A stretch of 64,000 nt of DNA, from the NCBI RefSeq assembly GCF_036850765.1, contig NC_089492.1, positions 68,076,982 to 68,140,981 of the forward strand, in the 5' to 3' direction. The first letter of the stretch is position 1; each line of letters opens with the position of its first letter. Below, piece after piece: positions 44,905 through 56,737 of the stretch. The notes beneath the pieces were generated by a model, which saw only the letters and a program-made list of their open reading frames with translations, searched no databases and was not told the DNA's origin. The position numbers were made by a program, and so were the translations under genes. The DNA comes from Saccopteryx bilineata. Taxonomy: Eukaryota > Chordata > Mammalia > Chiroptera > Emballonuridae.

Positions 44905-45069
44905 TCAGTTGTATCTTTATTCTGTAGTCAGGCAGTAGTCAGGCACTGAAGGAAGTCCATCTCACAGTCCCTGGCAATGCCAGTGCTCAGCTGGCCTGCT
45001 CCTGACCCTTGGAGTATCCTCCAGCTTCAGCTAACACGGATGGCACATACGCAACCATCAATCTAAATT
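44905..45069 (-). other. Terminal-exon-like island, minus strand
   Basis: On the minus strand, ATTTTTCAG (candidate acceptor) precedes an open frame reading FRLMVAYVPSVLAEAGGYSK and then GQEQAS and a stop at 44987. AATAAA follows at 44916-44921. That order fits a last exon or the end of a processed pseudogene. A consensus donor GCTAAG|GTGAGT also lies just below (about 44832). I recognise no protein. Confidence 0.25.
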
Positions 45070-46011
45070 CTGAAAAATATATACTGATTTTCCGCAGATG
45101 ATGATGATGGTTTTTTCTGCAGTAAATGTGCTTATACAATGTTTTTTTTCTATATATCAAGACCACAATCAACACCAAAAATAAAAAAGTGGTTTATGTA
45201 TTTATTTTTAAGACCTATTAATCAATCAAGCTCCCTAATAAGACAAAATCCATACCAAAAGATTTTTTTTAAAAAGATGATGAAGTACCTCTTATAATTC
45301 TTACATTGTGGATAACATGTATTCCTAAAGTCCTACTTATGTGGAAAAAAAAAATTTTTTTAATATCAGTTTATCTTAAGGAAAATCTTATTTTCCATTT
45401 ATTAGAAAGCTACCATTCTAATACATTAATATTCCAGATAATAACAATTTTTAAAAGAAAATGCCATCATATAATAGATTTAATAAGGAATAAATAAGTA
45501 AAAATTTAATAATTAGTTACATTTATTAGTAGTATCCAAATTATCCATTATAAAAGATTAAATATCTTAACATTTCCCATATCTTTAATCAGGCTGGCAA
45601 TTTTGAGCCATCTTTCTAAATAAAATAGGTTGAACAGCTTTAAAAAAATAGCCCTCTGCACATATTTTCAAATAAAACTGTCTTTTGTGCTATTGCCTGG
45701 TGAACTGGAATTTCTGGTCTAAAATTCCAGGCACTGAATTGAAAAGAATGTTGCCCATTTCCATAGTACTGCAAGTAGAAATATGTAAATTAGTTCATGG
45801 GCAGAATCATTAATTTAGATAAAAAGTAAAGAAAAAATTAACTTAGCACCAAAAATGGGACAGTTCTTGCACAAAATCTAAAACAAAACAGCTACCACTG
45901 GAGCTTACAAATCTAAATTAAATAGGCAAAAAAGCAAAGGCTTTTTTTTTGTTTCCCAAGGAAATGCAAGGTAGATAGTCTTTAAACTAAAAATGGTATG
46001 ACTCTGCTGTC

Positions 46012-46202
46012 CAAAGGCCAATATTGGTGTCATTATCAGTGTCAAAATCATCATTTAGGTTTGGGTAGGAAGCAGAAAATGTTGACCCAAGTTGGAACCA
46101 CAAGAGATCAAGTAAAATGGATCCCCTTTGGCCACCATTTCCTGGAAAACTTGGGTCGGTAACACAGCCTTAATGATATTGCTTAGGTCCCATATCAACA
46201 GC
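46012..46202 (-). other. Possible exon or pseudogene fragment, minus strand
   Basis: A good acceptor (CTGTTTCATTCCAG) on the minus strand lies just above 46202. Two overlapping frames look protein-like: one contains LLIWDLSNIIKAVLPTQVF (an IWD string as in WD repeats); the other contains SASYPNLNDDFDTDNDTNIG. Both end at a stop. Only one, or neither, can be real; a frameshift pseudogene is possible. Confidence 0.22.
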
Positions 46203-46788
46203 CTGGAATGAAACAGCCATGAACTGACACTAAATAAAACCCAAATAATTATTTAGCAATGACTGAATATGTAGACCTACAAAGAAAACTTTTGTTATTG
46301 TAAAACATTTTTATATTATTTTATATATTATAAAATATTTTTAAATGTTAAAAATTTAACAGGGAAATCTGGCTCTAAGTTGAGGGAAATATAATCATGT
46401 GTACAAATGAGAAGGCACACCAGTATTTCTGAACACCTATCCAATGCAATTATAACGTCGGAGGATCCACGCATGTCTCGCATAGATGGCTGAAGTAGGA
46501 TCCAAAACGAAAGGGGGTGGGAGTAGGGGGGAGCTTCATATTTTCAAGGGAATGGTTCATGGCTTTTGACAGAATCTCAGAGATCTGGCACTCAAAAAAA
46601 ATTCATTGGTACCTTACCATAATCCTATGATGTATTATTGTTTCAAAATGAGAAAAGTAAGGCTCAATTAATAATTTAAAAAACTTTCCCAAGGTCAACT
46701 ATTAGTAAAATAACAACAAATGAGAATACAAGTTATTCTGGTTCCAAAGTCCCAGCTCTTTTAGCTGCTATGTTAAAAAATGACAACA

Positions 46789-47071
46789 GCCTGACCAGTG
46801 GTGGTGCAGCGGATACAGTGTCAGCCTGGGACACTGAGGTCTCAGGTTCAAAATGCCGAGGTTGCAAGTTTGAGCGTGGGTTCATACAGCCTGAGCCCAA
46901 AAGTCCCTGGTTTGAAGCCCAAGGTCACTGGCTTGAGCAAGGGGTCACTGGCTCGGCTTGAGCACAGAGCACGTATAAGAAGCAATCAATGAACAACTAA
47001 GATGCTGCCAATAGGAGTTGATGCTTCTCAACACTCTCCCTCTGCCCTCCTCTAAAAATTACAATAAAAAT
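46789..47071 (+). repeat. tRNA-derived SINE (GACCAGG type), diverged
   Basis: GCCTGACCAGTGGTGGTGCA starts it. It has a B box (GGTTCAAAATG) and a short A-rich tail. The duplication aatgacaaca lies at 46779-46788 and 47072-47081. Confidence 0.87.
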
Positions 47072-47081
47072 AATGACAACA

Positions 47082-47949
47082 TAATATGGTTGCAGTCTAT
47101 GCCCTTAACCACTGTGGGAACTACCTTCAACACCTGAGGACAAGTGATTAAAAAACATGGGTACAAAATATGGGAAGAAGTGTTTCCCCAGATATATTTC
47201 CTGATGGTTCTTGATGGTTTAAGCAACATTACAGAAAGTATAATTTTTATATGATAATTCCTCCTTTAGTTTAAATATAACATAATGTAAGTAAGCTTAG
47301 TTATCTAAAACAGTTTTAGGAAGAATTTTCTGGTTCCTAAAATACTTGCATAAACTCAAAGCATTATCCTCATCTTCTATCTAGGAAATCTTCTATCATC
47401 TTCCACTATTTTGATGAGTAAAAAAGAAATCCTGTATTTTGGGTATGTTTATTAAACAGGTATAGCATATGTCCAGAAAAGAGAAAATCAAAGTTCTCAA
47501 TATTCCTAAAAAGTGATGTATCAAGTGGTTTCATGCAACCTTTTCAGTTATCTAGCCTAAGTATCTCTTTTCTATGACTGGGTCTAGAAAAACACATTAT
47601 TGCTTGATGAAGTCAGCAGACTGCCTATCCTCCACATATTAGTTCATGTTATCACTGTCATTTTATCAGTTTCTACCACAATTTTAGTTTATTGGGGATA
47701 GTTGCTGGGAAAAATGAACTGCATTTACTGGTTATACATAGCATACCCCAAGGGAAAAAAAAAGTCTCTTTTGTGCCAACTAAAAATCTTAATAAGTTAC
47801 ATATTAAAATTAGCAAGAAAACAGTAATTTGTATTTTCTACACATCTTTGAGCAACTAAACTTGATTCTATCAATTGTTACCTTATGGAGATTTAGTTAT
47901 TAGCTTGCACAGCAACTAAAACTCAAAGATGACTGTGGGTCAAATAAGT
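47082..47949. other. AT-rich unique DNA
   Basis: No gene or repeat is recognised. Confidence 0.35.
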
Positions 47950-48625
47950 TTGCAAATAAGATGTGTTTGCTTGCTTATAGTTTGCACTGGGTTTGGGGGA
48001 CAGGCTATAAGCAGGCAGGATCCTTATAGCCTAAGGCTTAGTTTTAAAACTATGCTTTTCCCCACACCCTTGACTGTTGCATGGTGAGGGGTAGTGCACT
48101 CTCATGAGGAATCCCATTATGCCTCAGATAAGTGACTTTGTATCAGAAGCTTGTTTGTATATTGGATTAAAAATTTTGATTTCTACACCATAAAATGGGG
48201 CAGAGGAGCTCATGCTGGAGGAGAGCAGAGGAAGGCCACGTGGAGAAGAGGAGAAGCAGCCAAGATGGCAGAGTACTGAAGGAGAAGCCAGTTTGTGCAG
48301 AGTTTGTGCAAAGAGAAGGAGATGGGGAACAGAAGAGATTATGGCTGGTGAGATAGAAACATTTGATCCTAGGAAAACTCAGATAAGTCAGTGGCTTTGG
48401 GAGCCCTGAATGGAAAGGGAAGTGTTTTCCCACTGTGTGTTATTTCTTGCCCGCCAGGTGCAAGCTAGGATAAAGATAATGGCCCACCAGTTCTTGGCTC
48501 CATTGTTTCATTACCGACTGTCCAAATCAAACCTGAACCTGCAAAGGCCAGGCGGCTGTGATGGTGGCCGTGGCTACTGGCTTTACAATGACCAAGAGCT
48601 GGTTATAGACTGAAATGCTGTTTTC
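47950..48625 (+). mobile_element. LTR-like block
   Basis: The block is GC-richer than its flanks. It holds promoter-like 'acaccataaaatggggcag', a purine-rich stretch (gaggagagcagaggaaggcc) and a separate 3' segment with 'tcattaccgactgtccaaat'. Its overall build resembles an endogenous retrovirus LTR, but ends and duplications are not clear and no retroviral gene is adjacent. Confidence 0.4.
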
Positions 48626-48949
48626 TCACATTAAATTTCACATTGAAGGCTATAAAAGCATCGATGATTATGATGTTTATAAATAACTCACCAAGGTTTA
48701 AAAAAAAGCAGTCAAATTAGTTCTAAATGTTTTGAATATGCAAACATGAGTACTTAACACTCAGTTTATGCCTCTATAAATAAGATAGGAAACAAGTGTC
48801 AAGCAGGTTCTTAATGTGAGAAGATGAACATATCAGCAATGCCTTAAGTCAACTGCATCCTGATAATTAAATAACTGATTATGTGTACAGGCTTTAAATT
48901 ATCTTTTATTTTCAGTTTTATGTAGCAGTCACATAAATTACCACTTACC
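48626..48949. other. AT-rich unique DNA
   Basis: No gene or repeat is recognised. Confidence 0.3.
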
Positions 48950-49730
48950 TACACACTTGGTAAAACTTTTTAAAATTACATTGGGGGTGACAATGGTTAA
49001 TAACATTATATAAGTTTCAAGTATATAATTCTTTAATACATCATCTGCATAATTCATTTTGTGCTCACCACCCTCTCTGTCACTATATACAGCTAGTGCT
49101 CGACTTACAACCATGATTGGTTCCGACAGACTGGTTGTTAACACAATTTGGTCGTAAGTTGGGTAGGCTATATGTATAGTACTGTGAAATGATGTTATAA
49201 AAATCTTTAAGTCACATTTTATCATAATTTTCTTTCATTATTGTTATATATCATAATTTTCTTTGTTCATTTTATGCCATTTGATCATCTGTACACCATT
49301 TTGTTTTTTATTTTTACATTCGTCAGGTTTAAGTAAAACACTGCATTACCAGTACAACTGGTTTAATATTTGCAAAGACAATTTCCTCTTGGTAGACATC
49401 TTGGGAGGGGTTTGATGAAAAATATCCAAGACACAAAACACAAATTGCTGTACCGAGTCTGGGATAACAGTTGAAATGGTGCATGCGGAGATGGTAGTGC
49501 TGCAGGAAGCTGGTCCGCACTGTCATACGCCCAGCTGGGCAATGCTTGCGCTGCCAGACGCGGAGCAGTCGTGGCTAGCGATTGTCGTAAAGTCGAATGG
49601 TCATAAGTTGCATAGGTCGTAAGTCGGTCAATATTTATATAGATTCCCTTTACCATCATCATGTTCCCCCCAGGTCACTCCCCCCATTGTCTGTGTCTAA
49701 GAGTTTGTTTTCTTTGTTCATTTGTTGTTT
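48950..49730 (-). repeat. L1 3' UTR, antisense, holding a MITE
   Basis: Antisense L1 phrases ('cattgggggtgacaatggtt', 'ttcattttgtgctcaccacc') stop at about 49089. They resume at 49636 as 'agattccctttaccatcat' and 'ctgtgtctaagagtttgttt'. Confidence 0.65.
49090..49635. mobile_element. Tigger/mariner-like non-autonomous element
   Basis: The left end 'gtgctcgacttacaaccatg' and the right end, read inverted, 'gaccgacttacgacctatgc' share the core CGACTTACRACC. Inner 'ggtcgtaagttgggta' and 'catatgcaacttatgacc'-like segments extend the symmetry. Its insertion splits the L1. Exact ends and TA flanks cannot be fixed. Confidence 0.65.
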
Positions 49731-49734
49731 TCTT

Positions 49735-50100
49735 TTTTTTTTTTTTAAGCGAGAGAGACAGAGATAGAGAGACAGACAGGCAAGAAGGGAGAGAGATGAG
49801 AAGCATCAATTCTTCGTTGTGGTACTTTAGTTGTTCATTGATTGCTTTCTCATATGAGCCTTCACCAGGGGGCTACACCAGAGAGTGACCCCTTGTGCAG
49901 AGCAAGTGACCCCTTGCTCAAGCCAGCAACCCTGGACTCAAGTCAGTGACCATGGGGTCATGTCTGTGATCCCAAGCTCAAGCCAGTGACCTCATACTCA
50001 AGCTGGTGAGCCTGCACTCAAGCCGGAGATCTCGGGGTTTTGAACTGGGTCCTTCGGGTCCCAGGTCAACGCTCTATCCACTGTGCCTCTGCTGGGTCAG
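49735..50100 (-). repeat. tRNA-derived SINE (GACCAGG type), reverse, full length
   Basis: Read on the minus strand it starts TCTGACCCAGCAGAGGCACA and has a long middle with repeated 'gcttgag' units. The poly(A) tail appears as poly(T) at 49733-49746. Flanks gttgttttcttt and ctgttgttttttt form a duplication. Confidence 0.88.
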
Positions 50101-50104
50101 ACTG

Positions 50105-50384
50105 TTGTTTTTTTAAAACGAGATCCTACATACTAGGTTTCAGGAACCAAGTTTTAGGACATATGTAATTCTCTCTCTTCCTCAAGGCAAATTTTAATTC
50201 CTTATCTGTCTTCCCCTCCCCCCTCTCTCCACTTTAAATACCAATAATAATGAACACAAATAAGACTCATTTTCACAAGCATTCATTTTCAAACTAAGTT
50301 TTTCATTCATTCAACAAATTAGTTAGCATCTACAGTGTTCTGGGCACTGTGCTAGGCAAAAAAAAAAAAATCTTACCTTCTACT
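50105..50384. other. Unique DNA with an L2/MIR-like phrase
   Basis: 'ttcattcattcaacaaatta' then 'ctgggcactgtgctaggca' resemble the L2/MIR 3' end. No gene is seen. Confidence 0.35.
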
Positions 50385-50392
50385 GCTTAGAC

Positions 50393-50725
50393 CAGGGGTC
50401 CCCAAACTACAGCCTGTGGGCCACATGCGGCCCCCTGAGGACATTTATCCGGCCCCCACCACACTTCTGGAAGGGGCACCTCTTTCATTGGTGGTCAGTG
50501 AGAGGAGTATAGTTCCCATTGAAATACTGGTCAGTTTGTTAATTTAAATTTACTTGTTCTTTATTTTAAATATTGTGTTTGTTCCCGTTTTGTTTTTTTA
50601 CTTTAAAATAAGATATGTGCAGTGTGCATAGGGATTTGTTCATAGTTTTTTTTATATAGTCCGGCCCTCCAACAGTCTGAGGGACAGTGAACTGGCCCCC
50701 TGTGTAAAAAGTTTGGGGACCCCTG
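50393..50725. mobile_element. Non-autonomous hAT MITE, copy 2
   Basis: It begins CAGGGGTCCCCAAACTACAG and ends GTTTGGGGACCCCTG. The 8-bp duplication gcttagac (50385-50392 and 50726-50733) is perfect. It is the same family and orientation as 1081-1409 and very similar in sequence, so the two derive from a recent burst. Confidence 0.95.
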
Positions 50726-50733
50726 GCTTAGAC

Positions 50734-51623
50734 TTTAGCATATTAGTTTCAGGTCTACCTCCCCAGACTATATGCCTGTTACAGGCATCTTATTACTCCA
50801 CCATTTAGGAAAATTTTTAAAGGTTTCAAAAGTTTGTTCCTTCAGTCAGCATTTGTTAACTCATATGACACATGAAATTCTGCTATTTATAAAACTAATT
50901 AATTGGAAATAACATATCAAATTTGCTTCAAAATATTAGATGGGGGTAGTCAATAAAGGTACAAAGAAGCTGATTCATGGGGCTCACCATATTATTTTAT
51001 CTACTTTTACATAGGTTCAAATATTTCCATAATACTTTTTAAAACTGTAAAGGACTTTTAGCCAGTACCACCAAAAAAACTAATTTCAGGAATTTCAGGA
51101 AGGTGCACAAAAGGCAGCACAGGATAGTTCAATGCAATTTACTGAATCTACTACGGGATCCTCAATCCCATCTTAACTCAATTGTAATATTGAGTATCCA
51201 TTACAGTACTTCAAACTTCTTGTTTGTTAAACCAAAGAAATACTAACACTAATCTATCTCATTGAAAATATATTAGGACTCTGTGATAAAAAGTTATTAT
51301 AGAAAACCCTACAAAGGCACAAATGATAAAGTATAGAAGCACTAACAATAATCATTGAAAAGTATTTTCAAATGTTCTTTTCTAGCCTAATCAGTGAAAC
51401 AGGGTTTACGCTGCAACACCATGCAATTACAAGTGTGATATAGTATTTCTCATGTTATTCAAGCTATGGAGGCGATGACAGAAATGTAAAACTGAAGCTG
51501 AGATAATAAAACATGTGGTATAGGAATGATTTTTAAAATATAACACATTTTTCTTGACATTTCCCAAAAACCTCTGAAGTACTCAGAGACAACAGCTGGT
51601 TGAGGGAACATGCAGTTTAAGAT
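50734..51623. other. AT-rich unique DNA
   Basis: No gene or repeat is recognised. Confidence 0.35.
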
Positions 51624-51638
51624 CTCATGGCCATATTT

Positions 51639-51851
51639 TTTTAAATTATTTTTATTTATTTAGTTTTTAGATTTTATTTATTCATTTTAGAGAGAGGAGA
51701 CAGAAAGAGAGAGAGACAGAGAGAGAAGGGAGGGAGGAGCAGAAAGCATCAACTCCCATATGTGCCTTGACCAGGGAAGCCCGGAATTTCGAACCGGCGA
51801 CCTCAGTGTTCCAGGTCGATGCCTTTACCCACTGCGCCACTGCAGGTCAGG
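51639..51851 (-). repeat. tRNA-derived SINE (GACCTG type), reverse
   Basis: Read on the minus strand it starts GCCTGACCTGCAGTGGCGC, with a GGTTCGAAATTCC B box, CACATATGGGAGTTGATGC and a CT-rich end. The perfect duplication ctcatggccatattt lies at 51624-51638 and 51852-51866. Confidence 0.93.
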
Positions 51852-51866
51852 CTCATGGCCATATTT

Positions 51867-52469
51867 AATTATGCCCATAACCACAACAAATACTGTTTGC
51901 AAGTGCACTTTACAAATATAACAAAAAGGTTATAAAGCATTTAATCAATATATTCTCCTTTACTCTTCACAAATACATGTGAGTCTGGTGAATAATGAGT
52001 ATATTATTAAAAGCTAAGAATCTGCTTATCCCTCCAACTCATGGGTAGAGAAGACAGGCTTAACTCCAAAACATCTACATTCAAATTCCTTTCATTTTGC
52101 ATTATCCCAAGCTGTAGACGCTAAAAAAATTTATAATTAAAGAGAAGAAACCAAAATATGTAAGAAAAAAAACAGAACATGAGATAAGCCACCAATAGCC
52201 AAATATGTGGTCTGGGTAATAAGTACTGGTGAAGAACAGGGAGAAGGCAGACGACCAAGGCTATTGAAGGAGGTCTCTTAGAAGCCTGAAAATCAAGTAA
52301 GTCAGGGGCCACCTGGTAGAAGTATGGGCACAGCTTTCTGTCTCTGTAGAATATTTTCACAATCAAGGAAAATCATCAAATTTTTAACTGGACTATAATA
52401 ATAAATTAGCTATAATAAATGGTTGTAAGGCATACAGTGAGGCTTACATTTAAAATACACATTCTGCAC
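51867..52469. other. AT-rich unique DNA
   Basis: No gene or repeat is recognised. Confidence 0.35.
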
Positions 52470-53730
52470 AGCAAAGAAAACATTAATAAAATAAAAAGGC
52501 AACCTACAGTATGGGAGAAATATTTACAAATCATACATCTGATAAGGGGTTAATATCTAAAATATATACTGCTTACAAAAATTAGGGGATATTTCAAAAC
52601 AAATATTAAGCAATAAAATATCCCCTAATTTTTATGAACAGTATATAAAGAATTCACACAAGTCAATAGCAAAGACAAAAACAATCCAATTAAAAATGTA
52701 CAGACCTGAATAAACATTTTTCCAAAGACAACATGCAAATAGTTAACAGGTACATAAAAACGTGCTCAACATTTCTAATAAATGAAGGTAATGCAAATCA
52801 AAAGATCCAGGAAGATATTTTTCCAAAGAGGACATACAAAGAATAGGCACATGAAAAGATGCTCAACATAACCAATCATGTGGGAAATGCAAACAAAAAC
52901 TACAAGCTCATCAAAAAGACAAGCAATAACAAGTGCTGGCCAGGCTGGGGAGAAACAGGGCCCCTTGTGCACTGCTGATGGGATTGTACATTGGTGCAGC
53001 CACTATGGAAAACAATATGGGAGTCCCCAAATATTAAAACAGAACTACCACATGATCTAGCAATTTCACTTCTGGGTATATCCAAAGAAAATGAAATCAC
53101 TATGTTGAAGAGACATCTGCCCCCCACAGCCCTCCCATATTCACTGCAGCACTATTCACAATAGCCAAGACATGGAAAACAACCCAGAGAACCACAGATG
53201 GATGAATGGAGTAAAAAAATGTAATATATACATACAGTGGAATATTATTCAGCCATAAAAAGGAGGAAACTTGCCATTTGCAACATAGATGGAGCTTGAG
53301 GATATTGTGCTGAGTGAAGTTAAGTGAGACAAAGAAAGACAAACACCATATGATCTCACTCATATATAGAAAAAAAAACCTCTTTGAAACAGAGAACAGA
53401 TTGGTGATTGGGAGGGGAGAATGGGGGGCATGGGTAAAGGTGGTTAAAAAGGTACAAACTTTCAGTTTTATAACATAAGTCCTGGGGATGTAATGTGCAG
53501 CACGGTGACTACAGTTAGTAATACTGTTACTGTACATTTATACTTAAAGTTCTCACCACCAGAAAAAAAAATTTTACCTATGTGATGATATGATGATAGA
53601 TGTTAACTATATTTATTGTAGTAATTTTGCAATCTATACATATATCAAATCATTATGTTGTACACCTTACACTAATACAATGTTATATCAATTATATCAC
53701 AATAAAACTGGAAAAATATTTTAGTACATA
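52470..53730 (+). repeat. L1 3' end of ORF2 and 3' UTR, holding a MITE
   Basis: L1 phrases run across it: 'catctgataaggggttaata', 'ggcacatgaaaagatgctca', 'gtggaatattattcagccat', 'atatgatctcactcatatat' and the terminal 'atatcacaataaaactgg'. It is one of the better-preserved L1 tails. A 77-bp MITE sits at 52567-52643. Confidence 0.88.
52567..52643. mobile_element. 77-bp palindromic mariner-type MITE, copy 2
   Basis: The ends tactgcttacaaaaattagg and, inverted, tactgttcataaaaattagg pair over about 30 bases. TA flanks both sides (52565-52566 and 52644-52645). Removing it restores the L1 sequence. Confidence 0.9.
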
Positions 53731-54429
53731 TTTTGTTAGGTTTCAACAGGAAGAAAAGGAACAAAGAGGTCCAGGCCTAAATTAGATGAAATCATGGAAT
53801 ACCAGGAGACACTTATGTTCCATGTTGGGAAAACATGCATATTTGTTGCTCCACGCCCACCAACAATATCTAGATACAAACTGCAGCTAATTAGATGTTG
53901 TTGCTCAGGAATTCCAGAAGATGAACCAGGGAGAGAAGTTACCATATATGTTCTCTATTTCGAATGAAAATGGAAATTTATTTGTAAAAATTAGTCTAAT
54001 CTAAGTCAGAGCATGGATGTATTTTTTTATCAACATACCAAGATGGCAAACTGGTGTGCACCAATTGGAAAATTACTAAATCATAACATGTACTACAGAA
54101 AGGTTATTATAACTGATCAGGAAAAGCAGTTTATTCTCCAGAGGTTCATCTTCTCACCCCGATTCCCTGCAGGATCAGCTGTGATAATAACCATGCTCTG
54201 CGATTTTATAGCACTTCTCCTGCTAAAAGCTCAAACAAGCGTTGATATGGCACATCCCAAATGACACAGATGGCACACCACAGCTTCCACAGCGCTGGCT
54301 GCAAAGCTCATTTGACTTACTAATAATGTTCCTACTTCAAGATTAAAAGCAAATATGAAAAACTAAGAAAAATGATAGAAAGACAGTGAATTTTCATATT
54401 TGATTCAGTGACATATATCTGCAAGGGCA
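53731..54429. other. Unique DNA
   Basis: No repeat is recognised. The open frame at 54013-54264 lacks family motifs and flanking splice sites. Confidence 0.35.
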
Positions 54430-54955
54430 CCCAGAACAGAACAGTTCCCTCAGCTGTGGTGTACACAGGTGCACCCTCCAGAAACATCCTGCCAAGCCAC
54501 CAGGCGGCTGGGAGATGAAGACAGGGTGAGGGAGTGAATGAGGCTGATCAAAGTTTATTCATATATCATGACCCACAAAACTGGAGGCCACCCTGGTGGC
54601 AAGCACACATCACTCATCTAAAGCCAAGTCAGCCGGCACTTGCAGGAAACACCTGTCCAGGAAACCAAGACACACCAATCACAACCCTCCAACTCAGCTT
54701 TAGCCAGCTCACCTTACTTTGGAAAGTAAGACCTGCTGGCCCCGTAAGGAAATCCCCATCCTAGCCAACCGTGCCTGTTTCTGAGTAGCCTCTTCTAAAG
54801 CTCCATGAAACTACTAGCTCTTGCCCAAAACTCCTCGAGAAGATGTCCCACTGCTGGTGAGGCACTGTGCTTCCCCAATGTGTTGATTTCCCTTGAATAA
54901 AGGACATCAAACTCAGTACTAAACTGTTTTAGCTTTGTTATTTGACAAGGTTATG
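54430..54955 (+). mobile_element. LTR-like block with polyadenylation signal
   Basis: The block is GC-richer than its flanks, with 'cttgcccaaaactcctcga', 'ctgtgcttccccaatgtg', an AATAAA at 54896-54901 and a following T-rich 'actgttttagctttgtta'. That layout fits an R/U5 end of an endogenous retrovirus LTR. No terminal duplication was found, and no retroviral gene is adjacent. Confidence 0.45.
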
Positions 54956-55547
54956 CTATTTGCTATGTGAATATGCAACAATCAGACCTAAAGGAAAAAT
55001 TCTTCACCAAGAAGGAGCTAGTCCTGGAATTATCAGCTTCTTCCAATTTAGTCACATGACCTGTAATAACTCATTGAAGGCAGACACATGGTCAGAAACT
55101 TGATCAGCAGTGAAGAAAGGGATTATCAGTCTGAAGTATATCAGTGTTAATGAGATTTATAAATCATACTTAAACAGTTATATTTCACATGTAGAGGTAG
55201 ACTACGATCTAGAAATTTCCTTTATGTTACTCACAAATGCTTTGCTCATTACTAGTAAGGGAAGGCATTTATTTCCTTGAAGTTCATGAACAGAGCTTAA
55301 ATGTTCTTCAGTGGTGACAACTATCTCATCTATCCCTGTAAATCTGAAAATTCCCTATTAGAGAATATAGCTACATCAAGTTTTCCATCATCTCTGGGAA
55401 AATCAGTGTACTACATCTGTGTAGCTAACTGCAGGCTAATGCAACAGAATACAGGCATCCTCCATTATGATTTGTGAAATGTAAAATTATTTATGGTACA
55501 GGCCAGATCTTGGAAAAGTCTGGAAATCAACTTATTCCTATGGAAAA
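54956..55547. other. Unique DNA
   Basis: No gene or repeat is recognised. Confidence 0.35.
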
Positions 55548-55557
55548 CAGAACTTTT

Positions 55558-55928
55558 TTTTGTATTTTTCCAAAGTGAGAAACGGGGGAGGGCGGGGCAG
55601 ACGACAGACAGACTCCCACATGCGCCGGACCGGGTTCCAACCGGCATGCCCACCAGGGGGTGATGCTCAGCCCCTCTGGGGCGTTGCTCCACTGCAATTG
55701 GATCCATTCTAGCACCTGAGGTGGAGGCCATGGAACCATTCTCAGCGCCCGGGCCAACTTTGCTCCAATGGAGCTTTGGCTGCTGGAAGGGGAGAGATAT
55801 AGAGAAAGGAGAGAGGGAAGGGTGAAGAAGCAGATGGGCACTTCTCCTGTGTACCCTGGCTGGGAACTGAACCCAGGACGTCCACACGCCAGGCTGACAC
55901 TCTACTGCTAAGCCAACTGGCCAAGGCC
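55558..55928 (-). repeat. Long tRNA-derived SINE (GGCCAG type), reverse
   Basis: Read on the minus strand it begins GGCCTTGGCCAGTTGGCTTA. The B box is GGTTCAGTTCC. Flanks cagaactttt (55548-55557) and cagaactctt (55929-55938) form the duplication. Its CTCF-like motif ends in T (CCACCAGGGGGT). Confidence 0.93.
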
Positions 55929-55938
55929 CAGAACTCTT

Positions 55939-56729
55939 GATCACATTTAATTATACTGTATAATGAAGACCACTGAGGTGGAGAACATCTATAAAGATCT
56001 GCTTCCCTAGTGATTCAAGTGGTTTTATAGCATCTACTTATAGGATTATATTCGAGTTCCAGGAAAAAAAAAATGATTTTGATAAATTATGTCCAATCAT
56101 TGTTACCAAGAGTTTCATATATTTCTGAGATAATTATTGTGTACTAAGACCCAATGTGAACTAGTCAAAAATAACATTCAAGTCTTATATAGTAATTATC
56201 TCAAAAGAAAAGGGGTCTTAAATTATAATAATCAAAACCAGTCGCATAATTCCAACACTGAGGTCCCACTAGGTATTTCTCTAAAAAATAAGTATAATCT
56301 CTGTAGAAAACACCACTGTCCACTTCGAAGACCAACACTTAGATATGTCAAACAAGCATTCAATCTCCCAGGTTAATAAGATGTTAATTTCACATACTTT
56401 ATTTTTCTAATATTTTCAATATGATAATTAAAATATTCCACCATCTTAGTTTTTAAAATAACCCCCAAAGGTTTCTAAAACATAAGAAGCTTTAACTTGA
56501 TTGAATTAAATCACCCTCCTCAATCTTCTGCATAAAACAGCTCTGTCGGCTCCAATGAAATTGGCTTCAGTGGAATCACATCGATGTAAAAGGTAGACTG
56601 ATGATACACCCAGTAATCTTTGTCCTCCCTCCCACCCTCCACCCATTGCGGCCACTGAATTAGACCAGTAGGTGCTAAAATGTTATGTGATCATAATATT
56701 CATTCAATAATCAAAATAATAGTAATTTA
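55939..56729. other. AT-rich unique DNA
   Basis: No gene or repeat is recognised. Confidence 0.35.
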
Positions 56730-56737
56730 CTCTAGAG

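Larger units (their letters stand above)
44786..46788. other. AT-rich unique DNA with exon-like islands
   Basis: No young repeat interrupts these 2 kb. Two minus-strand islands (44905-45069 and 46012-46202) are listed separately. The rest is AT-rich with no pattern. Confidence 0.4.

Noticed and set aside
54013..54264. 83-codon plus-strand frame in unique DNA
   Set aside because: No domain, no splice-bounded structure and ordinary composition; length is within chance for this much AT-rich DNA.
55465..55944. 159-codon minus-strand frame
   Set aside because: It covers a complete SINE and ends in flanking DNA; no protein family is matched.
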